Position numbers and translations under genes: made by a program. A DNA stretch of 64,000 nt from JADJPO01 sp963724535 (GTDB lineage Bacteria > Actinomycetota > Actinomycetes > Actinomycetales > Kineosporiaceae): contig CAVRVD010000016.1 of the NCBI GenBank assembly GCA_963724535.1, forward strand, positions 350,377-414,376, in the 5' to 3' direction. This document shows, one piece after another, positions 9,250 to 17,339 of this stretch. How positions within the stretch are numbered: position 1 is the stretch's first letter; each line of letters begins with the position of its first letter. Under the pieces are notes generated by a model. That model saw only the letters and a program-made list of their open reading frames with translations. It did not search any database and had not been told where the DNA came from.

Positions 9250-10184
9250 GGGACTCCTCAGCGCGGGTCTATGTCGCCGGGCACCGCGGCATGGTGGGCT
9301 CGGCCGTGGTCAGACACCTTCTCGCCCAAGGCTTCACGGATGTGGTCGGGGCGACCTCGGCCGAGCTCGACCTGCGTGAGGCCGGGGCCGTCGAGGAGTT
9401 CGTCAAGAACACCGCGCCGCAGGTGGTGGTGCTGGCCGCGGCCCGGGTGGGCGGGATCCTGGCGAATGCGAGTGCGCCGGCGGACTTCCTGGCCGACAAC
9501 CTCCGGATCCAGCTCAACGTGCTGCAGGCAGCGCAGCGGTTCGGGGTGCAGCGGCTGCTGTTCCTCGGCTCGAGCTGCATCTACCCCAAACACGCGCCGC
9601 AGCCGATCAGCGAGTCCGCGCTGCTGACCGGACCGTTGGAGGAGACCAACGACGGGTACGCGATCGCGAAGATCGCCGGCATCCTCCAGGTGCAGGCGCT
9701 GCGTCGCCAGTACGGCGTTGCCTACGTCTCGGCGATGCCGACCAACCTGTACGGCCCCAACGACAACTTCGACCCCGCCTCCTCGCACGTACTGCCGGCG
9801 ATGATCCGCCGCTTCCACGAGGCGAAGGTCACCGGCGCCGAGCAGGTCACGGTGTGGGGCAGCGGGACGCCGCGGCGGGAGTTCCTGCACGTCGACGACC
9901 TGGCTGAGGCGGTGCTGTTCCTTCTCGAGCACTACGACGACCCGGCGCCGGTCAACGTCGGCACCGGCCGGGACATCACGATCCGGGCGCTGGCCGAGCT
10001 GGTCGCCGAGGTGGTCGGCTGGGAGGGCGAGCTGCGCCAGGACACCACCCGACCCGATGGCACACCGCGCAAGCTGCTCGACGTGTCCCGGCTGGCCGAG
10101 CTGGGCTGGACGGCCCGGATCGGGCTGCGCGAGGGCATCGAGGCGACGTACGCGTGGTACCGCGAGCACGAGGTGCACCCGTAG
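9246..10184 (+). CDS. fcl: GDP-L-fucose synthase (GDP-4-keto-6-deoxymannose epimerase/reductase)
   Basis: 312 residues. It uses a TTG start at 9246 that overlaps the previous stop, with GAGG 6 bases upstream. RVYVAGHRGMVGSA is the NADP-binding Rossmann loop; LGSSCIYPKHAPQPI and DGYAIAKIAG carry the Ser-Tyr-Lys catalytic set of short-chain epimerase/reductases; PTNLYGPNDNFDP and GTPRREFLHVDDLA are typical of GDP-fucose synthases. Length is normal for the family. It makes GDP-L-fucose from GDP-4-keto-6-deoxymannose, so the polymer probably contains fucose or a related deoxysugar. The partner GDP-mannose 4,6-dehydratase (Gmd) is not in this window and may lie upstream. Confidence 0.94.
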   Translation: MRDSSARVYVAGHRGMVGSAVVRHLLAQGFTDVVGATSAELDLREAGAVEEFVKNTAPQVVVLAAARVGGILANASAPADFLADNLRIQLNVLQAAQRFGVQRLLFLGSSCIYPKHAPQPISESALLTGPLEETNDGYAIAKIAGILQVQALRRQYGVAYVSAMPTNLYGPNDNFDPASSHVLPAMIRRFHEAKVTGAEQVTVWGSGTPRREFLHVDDLAEAVLFLLEHYDDPAPVNVGTGRDITIRALAELVAEVVGWEGELRQDTTRPDGTPRKLLDVSRLAELGWTARIGLREGIEATYAWYREHEVHP

Positions 10185-10194
10185 ACTCGCGGAC

Positions 10195-11973
10195 CTGACC
10201 CCTCCGTCCTGGCTGGCCCCCGCCGAGCTGCGCATCGGCCTCGGCTGCATGCGCCTGTCGACCGCCCTCGACCGGGACGAGGAGCTGGCGCTGGCCACGA
10301 TCGCGGCGGCGGTCGACGCCGGGATCACGGTGTTCGACACCGCGCACGCCTACGGTCACGGCGAGGCCGAGCTGGGGCACAACGAGCGGCTGCTGGCCCG
10401 GGCGCTACGCGCCTGCGATGCAGACCGGACGGCGCGGATCGTCACCAAGGGCGGGATGAGGCGTCCGGACGGCGGCTGGCGCCCGGACGGTCGGGCCGGC
10501 ACGATCCGTCGGCACTGCGAGGCCGGCCTCGAGGCGCTCGACCCACTGCCGATCGACACCTACCTGCTGCACGCCCCGGACCCCCGCACGCCCTGGGCCA
10601 CCTCGGTGCGGGCCCTGGCCCGGCTCGTCGACGCCGGCCTGGTCGCGCGGGTCGGGCTGTCCAACGTCACCGTCGACCAGCTCGACCAGGCTCTCGACCT
10701 GGCGCCGGTCAGCGTCGTCCAGGTGGCGATGAGCGTGCTGGAGGACACCCCCGTCCGCGGCGGGCTGCTCGACCGGTGCGCCGATCTGGGCCTGGGTGTG
10801 ATCGCCCACTCCCCGCTCGGTGGGCCGCGGCGCCTGCGACGCACGCTGACCGATCCGGTCCTCGCCGAGGTGGCCGCAGGCCACGAGGATTCCGAGACCA
10901 CCCCGGCCGAGGTGGCCCTGGCCTGGCTGCTCAGCCGATGGCCCACGCTGGTCGCGATCCCGGGTGCGCGCCGTCCGCAGACCGCGCGCTCGGCGGCCCG
11001 GGCGGCCCGGCTGGCCCTGTCCGGGCCCGCTCGGGACCGCCTGGACGGCGCCTTCGACCCGCGAGCAGCCCGCCGCGCCGCCGCCCCGGGGGCCCTGCGT
11101 CGGGCGGCACCGCCTGCCGAGGTGGTGATGGTCATGGGCATCCCGGGGTCCGGCAAGACCCGGTTGGCGCGCCGGCTGGCCGCCGACGGGGCACTGCGGC
11201 TGAACCGGGACGAGCGCGGCGGCACCCTGCGGGACGTCGCCGCCGACCTGGACGACGCGCTGGGCACCCGGTCCGGGGCGCGCCGGGTGGTGCTGGACAA
11301 CACCTACCTGACCCGAGTGGCGCGCAGCCACGTGCTGGACGTCGCCGCGCGGCACGGCGCGGCGGTGCGCTGCCGGTGGCTGGACACCCCGCTGGCCCAG
11401 GCGCAGGTCAACCTGGTGACCCGGTTGCTGGAGGTGTTCGGCCACCTGCCGATGCCCGACGAGCTGGCCGAGGCCGCCCGAGGCACCGCCGGACTGCTCA
11501 CCCCCACCGCGCAGCTACGAGCGGCTCGACAGCTCGAGGTGCCCTCTGTCGCAGAGGGTTTCGTGGCCGTCGAGCAGATCCCGTTCGTCCGGGAGGAGCC
11601 AGTGGGCGAGCCGGTGGTGGTGCTGGCGGCCGCCGCGATGCAGCGCCCGGGGTGGCAGCAGGCGGTCGCCTCGGCGCACCCGGACCGTCCCCACCTGCTC
11701 CTCGACTGGCGCCCGGACGAGGCGACCCCGCCCGGCGTCCGGCCCCTCGCCGACCTGGCCGCCGCAGTCGGCGCCGTCGCCCATCCTCCGGTGGACACGG
11801 CGGTCTGCGACCACCCCGGGGGGCCGCCCCGGTGCTGGTGCCGCCCGCCGCTGCCCGGCCTGGCACTGGCCTTCGCCCGCCGGCACGGTGCTCGGGTCGC
11901 CGTGGTGATCGGCGTCGGCCCGGCCCACCGGAACCTGGCCAGCGCACTCGGCGCCGACTTCCTCGGTCTGTGA
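10195..11973 (+). CDS. Aldo/keto reductase fused to a P-loop kinase domain
   Basis: About 592 residues. The N-terminal 290 residues are an aldo/keto reductase: GLGCMRLS, FDTAHAYGHGEAE (Asp and Tyr of the tetrad), IVTKGG (Lys) and YLLHAPD (His). After a linker, a second domain starts with MVMGIPGSGKTRLARRLAA, a Walker A loop, followed by a nucleotide-kinase-like core (VVLDNTYLTR) and a C-terminal part with CDHPGGPPRCWCRPP that may bind metal. The start is unresolved: no ATG, GTG or TTG lies in frame between 10057 and 10249. 10057 would overlap fcl by 128 bases and 10249 would cut the first AKR strand; a CTG at 10195 is used here. Confidence 0.78.
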   Translation: MTPPSWLAPAELRIGLGCMRLSTALDRDEELALATIAAAVDAGITVFDTAHAYGHGEAELGHNERLLARALRACDADRTARIVTKGGMRRPDGGWRPDGRAGTIRRHCEAGLEALDPLPIDTYLLHAPDPRTPWATSVRALARLVDAGLVARVGLSNVTVDQLDQALDLAPVSVVQVAMSVLEDTPVRGGLLDRCADLGLGVIAHSPLGGPRRLRRTLTDPVLAEVAAGHEDSETTPAEVALAWLLSRWPTLVAIPGARRPQTARSAARAARLALSGPARDRLDGAFDPRAARRAAAPGALRRAAPPAEVVMVMGIPGSGKTRLARRLAADGALRLNRDERGGTLRDVAADLDDALGTRSGARRVVLDNTYLTRVARSHVLDVAARHGAAVRCRWLDTPLAQAQVNLVTRLLEVFGHLPMPDELAEAARGTAGLLTPTAQLRAARQLEVPSVAEGFVAVEQIPFVREEPVGEPVVVLAAAAMQRPGWQQAVASAHPDRPHLLLDWRPDEATPPGVRPLADLAAAVGAVAHPPVDTAVCDHPGGPPRCWCRPPLPGLALAFARRHGARVAVVIGVGPAHRNLASALGADFLGL

Positions 11974-11987
11974 GCGGTGGCCCTGCG

Positions 11988-12602
11988 TCAGGTGTGGCAG
12001 CTTCTCCGGCGGCGGCGGCGGGCGGACAGCAGGAGGACGCCGGCCAGGGTGGCCGCGAACGGGTAGCGCCAGAACGTCCCGCCGGGATCGTAGGGGCCAG
12101 GCAGCACGGCCGTCGGCGTGATCTCGAGGATCGGAAGCGCCTGGGCCAGTTCGTCGATCCGTTCGTCGGGTGCCGAGGCGGCCTCGGGCAGGAAGGTCCG
12201 GCCGACCACTCCCAGCGCGTCGTACAGGACGCGGAAGGCCTCCCGTCGCCGAGCGGGGTCGGTGATCTCGGCCGCGCGGCCGGCCAGGACCGCACCGGGA
12301 AGGGCGATCTCGACGTCCGGATGGGCCATGGCGTTGCGGAACCAGTGGGTGCCGCGGCCGTACCCGGCCATGACGACCACGCGCCCCTCGACCAGGGCGT
12401 ACCCGACCGGGGCCTGTCTGCGCTGACCACTCTTGTGTCCGACGGTGCGCAGCAGCAGCATCTGCCCGGTGGCGGGGGTGCCGAGCAACGGGCCGAAACC
12501 TGCCGTGATGGCGGGGCCGGTCGCCCGGTTGACCACCCGGAACCCCCGACGCAGACCGGGTAGCAGTCGGGTGACGGACGGTCCGTACGGCAGCTGCGCC
12601 AT
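11988..12602 (-). CDS. Nitroreductase/DUF385 family (F420-type split-barrel) protein
   Basis: 204 residues. The segment LLLRTVGHKSGQRRQAPVGYALVEGRVVVMAGYGRGTHWFRNAMAHPDVEI is typical of the deazaflavin-dependent nitroreductase family (a G-KSG-R core, then WF.N). These split-barrel proteins bind F420 or similar cofactors. The protein carries a C-terminal hydrophobic stretch (FAATLAGVLLLSA) followed by a run of Arg residues, which suggests membrane attachment. It runs convergently to the AKR-kinase gene with a 14-base gap. The second member of the family (12685-13149) lies just upstream on the same strand, separated by 82 bases. The substrate is not predictable. Confidence 0.82.
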   Translation of the reverse strand: MAQLPYGPSVTRLLPGLRRGFRVVNRATGPAITAGFGPLLGTPATGQMLLLRTVGHKSGQRRQAPVGYALVEGRVVVMAGYGRGTHWFRNAMAHPDVEIALPGAVLAGRAAEITDPARRREAFRVLYDALGVVGRTFLPEAASAPDERIDELAQALPILEITPTAVLPGPYDPGGTFWRYPFAATLAGVLLLSARRRRRRSCHT

Positions 12603-12684
12603 GCCGCCCAGTGTCCGCGGAGCCGGCTCCGGCCTGCCCAGGGCGATCGTCCTGTGCGGCAGTCCGTCGCCTGCTCGTCGTGCT

Positions 12685-13149
12685 CTACACCGGACGCATA
12701 TCGATCACGACCACCGTGTCGAGGAGGTCGTCGACCGCACTCACGTCGAATGCCCCGGCTGGGTCGGGCTGGATGCCGTAGAAGCTGGCCACCCGCGGGT
12801 TGGTGGCCAGGCAGGTCGACAGCAGATCACGCGCAGCCTCACCCTCGGGGAGGGTGGCGTCGGCGTGGATCGTTCTGCCACGGACGAGAAGCTCGACCCC
12901 GGGGCGGGCCCTGATGTTCCGCCACCACCGGCGCATCCTCTGGGAGAGCACAACATAGTGCCCGTCGACCACCATGTACTGCACGGGCGTCGAGTACTGC
13001 CTGCCCGTCCTGCGCCCCGTCACGGTGATCACGGCGAACACCCTGCCGAGCACTCGTCGCAGCCCGGGTGTGCGAAGCATCGTCCGCACCGCCGCGTTCA
13101 CCCAGGGCTTCGGGGTACCGCGCATTTTGATGTCCGTCTGTTTCGCCAC
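12685..13149 (-). CDS. Deazaflavin-dependent nitroreductase (Ddn-like) family protein
   Basis: 154 residues. VITVTGRRTGRQYSTPVQYMVVDGHYVVLSQ and WWRNIRARPGVELLVRGRTI are the conserved blocks of the Ddn/F420-dependent split-barrel family: the TGR..G...TPV loop contacts the cofactor phosphate, and the WWRN segment follows. Length is near the family norm of about 150. No signal peptide is seen. It is transcribed away from the TetR-controlled CPBP gene that starts at 13363; the 213 bases between hold the promoter described for that gene. The substrate is unknown; members reduce nitroimidazoles, quinones or fatty acids. Confidence 0.82.
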   Translation of the reverse strand: MAKQTDIKMRGTPKPWVNAAVRTMLRTPGLRRVLGRVFAVITVTGRRTGRQYSTPVQYMVVDGHYVVLSQRMRRWWRNIRARPGVELLVRGRTIHADATLPEGEAARDLLSTCLATNPRVASFYGIQPDPAGAFDVSAVDDLLDTVVVIDMRPV

Positions 13150-13270
13150 CGTCCGCCCCTCTCACCGAGCAGGGTCCACTGACAGTCTGCCGACCCGTAC
13201 GCGCAGTGAACTGGGCGAAAGGTCCGCAGAGGGTCCGGGAGCGAGTAGCCCGGCCGTCAGCGACCCCGCC

Positions 13271-13299
13271 TTGCTTTATGGTACGGCGTACGATACTGT
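13271..13299 (+). promoter_or_regulatory. Promoter of the CPBP-tetR operon
   Basis: TTGCTT (13271-13276) and TACTGT (13294-13299) are separated by exactly 17 bases and form a sigma-70-like promoter pointing to the CPBP gene, 64 bases before its ATG. The first operator copy fills the spacer and the second lies directly after the -10. Confidence 0.6.
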
Positions 13300-13319
13300 C
13301 TGTCGTACACCGTACGATA
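13280..13319 (+). promoter_or_regulatory. Two TetR-type operator boxes
   Basis: The sequence GTACnnCGTACGATA occurs twice in direct orientation, at 13281-13295 and 13305-13319 (24 bases apart). The second copy contains a perfect inverted repeat, TCGTAC-ACC-GTACGA (13303-13317); the first has the same arms with one mismatch. Placement over the spacer and just after the -10 is what a repressor needs. The TetR encoded at 14238-14915 in the same operon is the probable ligand (inference). Confidence 0.65.
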
Positions 13320-13362
13320 AAGTCGCCGGACGGCGACCGACCTCCCGGTAAGGGGAACGCAG

Positions 13363-14241
13363 ATGAGCACTCCAGTGACCCACCGCACACCGATGACCGT
13401 CAGGACCGTCATCTCGTTCTTCGCGATGGCGTTCGGGCTGTCCTGGGGCGTGGCCGCCTTCGCGCTGGGCTTCGCCGATCAGCTCGAGCCGATCTTCGGC
13501 CCGATCGGCCTGACGAACCCGCTGTTCATCGTCGCCGTGTACGCCCCGGCGATCTCGGGTATCGGCCTGGTGCTCAAGTACTACGGCGTCCGCGGGTTGC
13601 GCAGCTACCTGAAGCGCCTGGCGCTGTGGCGCATGCCGCTCGGTTGGGCCGCCTACCTGGCGCTCGGGATTCCGGCTGCCTTCTACCTCGGAGCGTGGAT
13701 CAAGGGCAGCGACCTGTCGTTGCCGTTCACTCCCTGGTACGCGGTGATCCCCGCGCTGCTGTTCATGCTGGCGCTCGGTCCGATGGAGGAGTTCGGGTGG
13801 CGTGGTGTCGCCCTGCCGCTGTTGCAGCGTCGGTTCCGCCCGATCTGGGCAGACCTGATCCTGTCGACGTTGTGGGCCATCTGGCACCTGCCCGCCTTCT
13901 TCCTGAGCGGGACGCCGCAGAGCCAGTGGTCCTTCCCGGCCTTCTTCATCGGCGTGGTGTCGATCTCCTTCATCCTCACGCCGCTGTTCAACGCCGCCGG
14001 CGGGAGCATCCTCGTCGCGGCGCTCTACCACTTCCAGATGAACAACCCGATCTGGCCCGACGCGCAGCCGTACGACTCGCTGATCTTCGCCGGGCTGGCC
14101 GTGCTCGCCGTCCTGATCAACCGCCGCGCGATGTTCAGCCGAGGCGCCGGTGTGACGAACGTGCTCATGCCCGGTGACGAGGAAGCGTTGTGCCAGGCGC
14201 CCCCGGTGCTGGTCGGCGCTGGTAGCGTCCGGGTCCGATGA
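13363..14241 (+). CDS. CPBP family intramembrane metalloprotease
   Basis: 292 residues with about eight hydrophobic segments. The CPBP (Rce1/Abi) signature is clear: MEEFGWRGVALPLLQRRF holds the EExxxR motif (E142, E143, R147), and WAIWHLPAFF gives the conserved His (H175). Such proteins cleave membrane-bound substrates or act in prenyl-protein processing and bacteriocin self-protection; the substrate here is unknown. AAGGGGA lies 7 bases before ATG 13363. The stop overlaps the start of the TetR gene (ATGA at 14238-14241), so enzyme and regulator form one operon under the promoter at 13271-13299. Confidence 0.9.
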   Translation: MSTPVTHRTPMTVRTVISFFAMAFGLSWGVAAFALGFADQLEPIFGPIGLTNPLFIVAVYAPAISGIGLVLKYYGVRGLRSYLKRLALWRMPLGWAAYLALGIPAAFYLGAWIKGSDLSLPFTPWYAVIPALLFMLALGPMEEFGWRGVALPLLQRRFRPIWADLILSTLWAIWHLPAFFLSGTPQSQWSFPAFFIGVVSISFILTPLFNAAGGSILVAALYHFQMNNPIWPDAQPYDSLIFAGLAVLAVLINRRAMFSRGAGVTNVLMPGDEEALCQAPPVLVGAGSVRVR

Positions 14242-14915
14242 GCCCGCGCAAGCCGAACACGCCCGTGCTCACCCGGGTGCAGATCGTCGCGGCAGCGATC
14301 GCGCTGGTCGATCGGGACGGGCTGGTGGCGCTGTCCATGCGCAGGCTCGCGACCGAGCTCGGCGTCGGACCGATGTCGCTCTACTACCACGTCCCCGACA
14401 AGTCGGCCCTCGAGGACCTGATCTTCGATGCGGTCATGGGCGAGGTGGACTTCTCGGGGGACGACCCGACGCTCGGCGTGGAGGAGCGGGCCGTCCGGTT
14501 GGGCTATGCACTCAGGTCGGCCCTGCTCGCGCACCCGAACACCGTGCCGATCACGCTGAGCCGATCAGCGCGGACCCCCGGCCAGCTGCGCCCGGTGGAG
14601 GTCATGCTCGGCATCCTCTATGACATGGGGCTGGGCCCGACGGACGCGATCGCCGCGGTCGACAACATCGGCCAGTACGTGTTCGGCACGACGCTGGCCT
14701 ACGTGAACCGTCTCGCCCAGGAGGGACAGTCCGCGCAGGTCCCCGAGACGGGTGAGGAGAGCGGGATCCCGCCCGAGGAGTTCCCGAACCTGGCGCGCGC
14801 CATGCGCGAGTCGGAGTACCTCGGCTGGGACCGGATGTTCGATCGCGGCCTGCGTGCCCTGGTGCGCGGCCTCATCGTCGACAGGCGAGCCGGGGCACCG
14901 GCCGGGTCCTCGTGA
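14238..14915 (+). CDS. TetR/AcrR family transcriptional regulator
   Basis: 225 residues. The N-terminal helix-turn-helix is recognisable (ALVDRDGLVALSMRRLATELGVGPMSLYYHVPDKSALEDLI), and the C-terminal part resembles the TetR_C (tetracycline-repressor-like) ligand domain. The gene overlaps the stop of the CPBP protease by four bases, which suggests that it regulates its own operon. The two inverted-repeat boxes at 13280-13319 are the obvious candidate operators. No metal- or ligand-binding residue can be assigned from sequence alone. Confidence 0.9.
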   Translation: MSPRKPNTPVLTRVQIVAAAIALVDRDGLVALSMRRLATELGVGPMSLYYHVPDKSALEDLIFDAVMGEVDFSGDDPTLGVEERAVRLGYALRSALLAHPNTVPITLSRSARTPGQLRPVEVMLGILYDMGLGPTDAIAAVDNIGQYVFGTTLAYVNRLAQEGQSAQVPETGEESGIPPEEFPNLARAMRESEYLGWDRMFDRGLRALVRGLIVDRRAGAPAGSS

Positions 14916-14951
14916 TCGACGCGGTGGTTGCCCCCCGCCCGTGACGGGCAG

Positions 14952-15581
14952 CTACCTACCAGAAGGGGCGAAGAAGGTGTCCACGGCCGCGGCGACTGTG
15001 CGCGTGATCTCGGCGCGGGTCGGCGCCGGCTCGCCGAGCAGCACCCGGATCTGGGTGTCGCGCACGATGAGCCCGTAGAGCGTCCGGTAGGCCTCGCCCG
15101 GGTCGGGCACGTCGAGGATCTGCTCGGCGTGCAGTCGGGCGAGGTAGGCCTCCACCCGGGGACCGACCCGGTGGCGGCCCGAGCTGAGGAGGCGCTCGGC
15201 GAGCGCCGGCGAGGTCATCGCGGCCCGGTTGAGCTCGACCGATGCCGGGCCGGTGAGCAGTCCGAGCAACGCCTCGCCGTAGGCCACGAGCGTCTCGCGC
15301 GCCTGCGTCGGCGTCGTGGCGGGGACCTCGAGAGCCCGGACGACGCGGGCCGCCGACGCGTCCGCGTTCGCCTCGATGAGGGCGCCCAACAGCTCGTCGC
15401 GACTGCCGAACCAGGAGTAGAGGGTCTCCTTGGAGGCGCCCGCGCGGCGCGCGACGCCGTCCATCGTCACCGCTGCGGCACCACGGGCGAGCAGCTCGTC
15501 CAAGGCCGCCTGGAGCACCTCCTGCCGACGCGTCTCGCGCTGCCGGAGGGGAAGGCGTCCACGTCGTGAGGTGTCGGCCAT
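14952..15581 (-). CDS. TetR/AcrR family transcriptional regulator
   Basis: 209 residues from ATG 15581. LPLRQRETRRQEVLQAALDEL leads into the helix-turn-helix (MDGVARRAGASKETLYSWFGSRDELL). The C-terminal ligand domain is of the type common in actinobacterial repressors of small efflux or DUF1772 genes. Upstream ATGs add only ten residues of unlikely sequence. The -10-like TACGCT sits six bases from the ATG, so the mRNA may be leaderless. It is divergent from the broken DUF1772 gene at 15648 and shares with it a 66-base regulatory gap containing an imperfect inverted repeat. Confidence 0.88.
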   Translation of the reverse strand: MADTSRRGRLPLRQRETRRQEVLQAALDELLARGAAAVTMDGVARRAGASKETLYSWFGSRDELLGALIEANADASAARVVRALEVPATTPTQARETLVAYGEALLGLLTGPASVELNRAAMTSPALAERLLSSGRHRVGPRVEAYLARLHAEQILDVPDPGEAYRTLYGLIVRDTQIRVLLGEPAPTRAEITRTVAAAVDTFFAPSGR

Positions 15582-15619
15582 TTGACAAGCGTACTCAATC
15601 GTTCGCATCATTGATACGT
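15582..15619. promoter_or_regulatory. Divergent promoter/operator region of tetR and the DUF1772 gene
   Basis: TTGACA at 15582-15587 can serve as a -35 for the rightward gene. An imperfect inverted repeat, CGTACTCAAT (15590-15599) against ATTGATACG (15610-15618), lies between the two genes and is a probable TetR operator. One base is missing in the right arm, so the assignment is tentative. Confidence 0.45.
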
Positions 15620-15647
15620 ACCGATCAGTTCGATTAAGGAGTGCGAC

Positions 15648-16017
15648 GTGCGCCGACCCTCTGCCTTCTCCGTGTCCGCGACCGTGGCCGTCCTGTTGAC
15701 CGGTGCGATCTTCGGCTTCTTCTACGCCTGGGTCTGCTCGACGATGTGGGGCCTGGACGACGCCGACCCACGGGTGGCGATCGCCGCTATGCAGGCGATG
15801 AACGCCTCGGTGCGCAACGCCGTGTTCTTCCCGGCCTTCTTCCTCACGCCGGTGGCGTTGGCCGGCGGATGTCGACGAGGCCGCGCGGGTCTGGGCGGAC
15901 TACTCCGGCCGGTGGCAGGTGTGGAACGTCGTGCGCACGGTCGCCAGTGGCGTGGCCCTGCTTATGGGTGTGGTCGGGGTAGCCAGTGCCGGTCTGCGGC
16001 CATCCGCGTGGACTTGA
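15648..16017 (+). pseudogene. DUF1772 (anthrone oxygenase-like) gene, internal deletion and frameshift
   Basis: Starts at GTG 15648. The first 74 residues (TGAIFGFFYAWVCSTMWGL, then NAVFFPAFFLTPVALAG) are the first two membrane helices of a DUF1772 protein. At about 15868 the C-terminal signature continues in the next frame: VDEAARVWADYSGRWQVWNVV, then RTVASGVALLMG, ending at TGA 16017. Normal DUF1772 proteins are about 150-165 residues; here roughly 35-40 residues of the middle are missing and the two parts are out of frame. Read in frame 1 the product runs off into unrelated sequence until 16028. The gene is therefore broken, while its divergent TetR regulator is intact. Confidence 0.8.
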
Positions 16018-16131
16018 GATGCGGGTGACCGGAGGTCGCGATGACGCGGCGGCGGCCACCTACACCTCCGCACCCCGGTCCAGTGTGTGGAAGGGGGTGC
16101 CGGCGGGGAACACAGGCCTCACACTGGTTGT

Positions 16132-16362
16132 ATGGCGAGTCACTCCTCGGCCCGAGGACGGGTCCTGTCCACCAGCCCTTTCGTCCGCGAGGAGGTGGTC
16201 CCGCCCTCGACTGCAGAGTTCAGCGTGGGTGACCGGGTCACTTTGGACAGCTGGGGCATGGGTCGCGTCGTGGAGGTGACGGACGCCGACGTGGTGGTCG
16301 ACTTCGGGACGGCGGGTCACCGCCGGATCCCGGCCGGGACGAAGGGGTTCTCCCGCTTGTAG
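16132..16362 (+). CDS. Small SH3-like/KOW-type hypothetical protein
   Basis: 76 residues. An Arg/Ser-rich N terminus is followed by FSVGDRVTLDSWGMGRVVEV and DADVVVDFGTAGHRRIPAG, the pattern of a small beta-barrel (SH3/CarD-like) domain as seen in many short actinobacterial proteins. The frame is open to 16087, but ATG 16132 gives a compact domain with only a short tail. No binding partner is evident. The stop codon TAG lies inside the first unit of a 15-bp tandem duplication (16356-16385). Function unknown; nucleic-acid or protein binding is possible. Confidence 0.6.
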   Translation: MASHSSARGRVLSTSPFVREEVVPPSTAEFSVGDRVTLDSWGMGRVVEVTDADVVVDFGTAGHRRIPAGTKGFSRL

Positions 16363-16385
16363 TTGTACTACTTGTAGTTGTACTA
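16356..16385. repeat. 15-bp perfect tandem duplication over a stop codon
   Basis: CTTGTAGTTGTACTA is present twice without a gap. The first copy supplies the last codon and stop (TAG, 16360-16362) of the small gene before it. The A/T-rich unit stands out from its GC-rich surroundings. Confidence 0.9.
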
Positions 16386-16419
16386 CGACGTCCGCCGGCC
16401 GTGGGCGGCGGACGGTCGG

Positions 16420-16914
16420 CTACTTCTGCTCATCGAGCTGGCTGTCGATCGTCTGGGACAGCGCGCGGGCGAGGGTCCCGAGCTCCTCACCAAGGTAGAC
16501 GCCGGCGAGTTCGTCGAGGAGGCGGGCTACGACATCCGCCTCTGCGCGCGTCAGCAAAGGGAGCGACCCCGAAGGCAGCGAGCCCTCGCCGAGCTGTGCC
16601 CGCAAGTGTGCCGCGTAGTCGTCGCGGTCGAGCGGGTTGCCTGCCCGGTCTCGAGCAGTTGCGGTCGGCCGGGGCGTCTTGGCCCCCGGGGCTGGGGAGG
16701 TGCTGAACGCGGCGTGCTGGGGGCAGTAGTCGGTTCCGCGGCTCGGGTCGTGCGTCCAGCCAACGGCGTGATCACGAGCCCAGGATGCGGCGTCGGCGTC
16801 GCGACGCCACTTCTCGGCCGCTACCGGCTCGACCTGAACGGGACACCCAGCGACGTCGCAGCTGAGCACGATCCGCCGCGGTGTGGTCCCGCCGCTCGAC
16901 ACGTGGATGCTCAC
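16420..16914 (-). CDS. Hypothetical protein with Cys-containing N-terminal domain
   Basis: 164 residues from GTG 16914, chosen because AGGAGG lies nine bases upstream on the minus strand. IVLSCDVAGCPVQ and DYCPQHAAF supply three Cys and one His in the spacing of a small zinc-binding domain. WARDHAVGWTHD resembles short proteins found in actinophages and integrative elements. The C-terminal half is helical and acidic (LTRAEADVVARLLDELAGVYLG). I do not recognise a named family. It faces the SH3-like gene convergently across the 15-bp duplication. No catalytic motif is seen. Confidence 0.6.
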   Translation of the reverse strand: MSIHVSSGGTTPRRIVLSCDVAGCPVQVEPVAAEKWRRDADAASWARDHAVGWTHDPSRGTDYCPQHAAFSTSPAPGAKTPRPTATARDRAGNPLDRDDYAAHLRAQLGEGSLPSGSLPLLTRAEADVVARLLDELAGVYLGEELGTLARALSQTIDSQLDEQK

Positions 16915-17114
16915 CGAGGGCCACCTCCTGCTCGCCGTCCGCGCACCCACCCGGGCAGGGCGGGCCCGCGTACCCTACTCTTCCACCCTGGCCGGGCCCC
17001 TGTGCGACCGGCTTCGCGTCGTCCGCACTGCCTTGCGAGCGCCATTCGAGGGGTGTGGCGAGACCGTCGGGCGCCCCCTCGTGGCCGCCGAGTGGTGACG
17101 CTAGGGTGCGTCGG

Positions 17115-17339
17115 ATGAAGGCCGTTGTTCTGCGCGTCCGGCTGACGGGCGGCGATCACATGGACGTTTCGTACGAGGAACCCGACGCCGTTGATGAAGC
17201 AGCGGTCATCGAGCACGTCATCTCCGTGCTCGCGCAGGATTCGGGTGTGCTTCGCACCAGACACGGTGAGCGGCTGGTCGTGCTCTATGGGCGGGGTATC
17301 GCCGCCATCGAAGTAGCGCCACGCGGCGCGGTTCTGTGA
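17115..17339 (+). CDS. Small hypothetical protein
   Basis: 74 residues from ATG 17115. KAVVLRVRLTGGDHMDVSYEEPDA, then a helix (AAVIEHVISVLAQDSG), then two strands (GERLVVLYGRGIAAIEVAP). The pattern is that of a small alpha/beta domain with no recognisable motif. Upstream sequence in the same frame to 16881 is Pro/Ser/Arg-rich and looks non-coding. No clear Shine-Dalgarno sequence is visible, so the mRNA may be leaderless. Function unknown. It lies alone between the minus-strand gene at 16420 and the LuxR gene, with nothing I can support at 17340-17500. Confidence 0.5.
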   Translation: MKAVVLRVRLTGGDHMDVSYEEPDAVDEAAVIEHVISVLAQDSGVLRTRHGERLVVLYGRGIAAIEVAPRGAVL

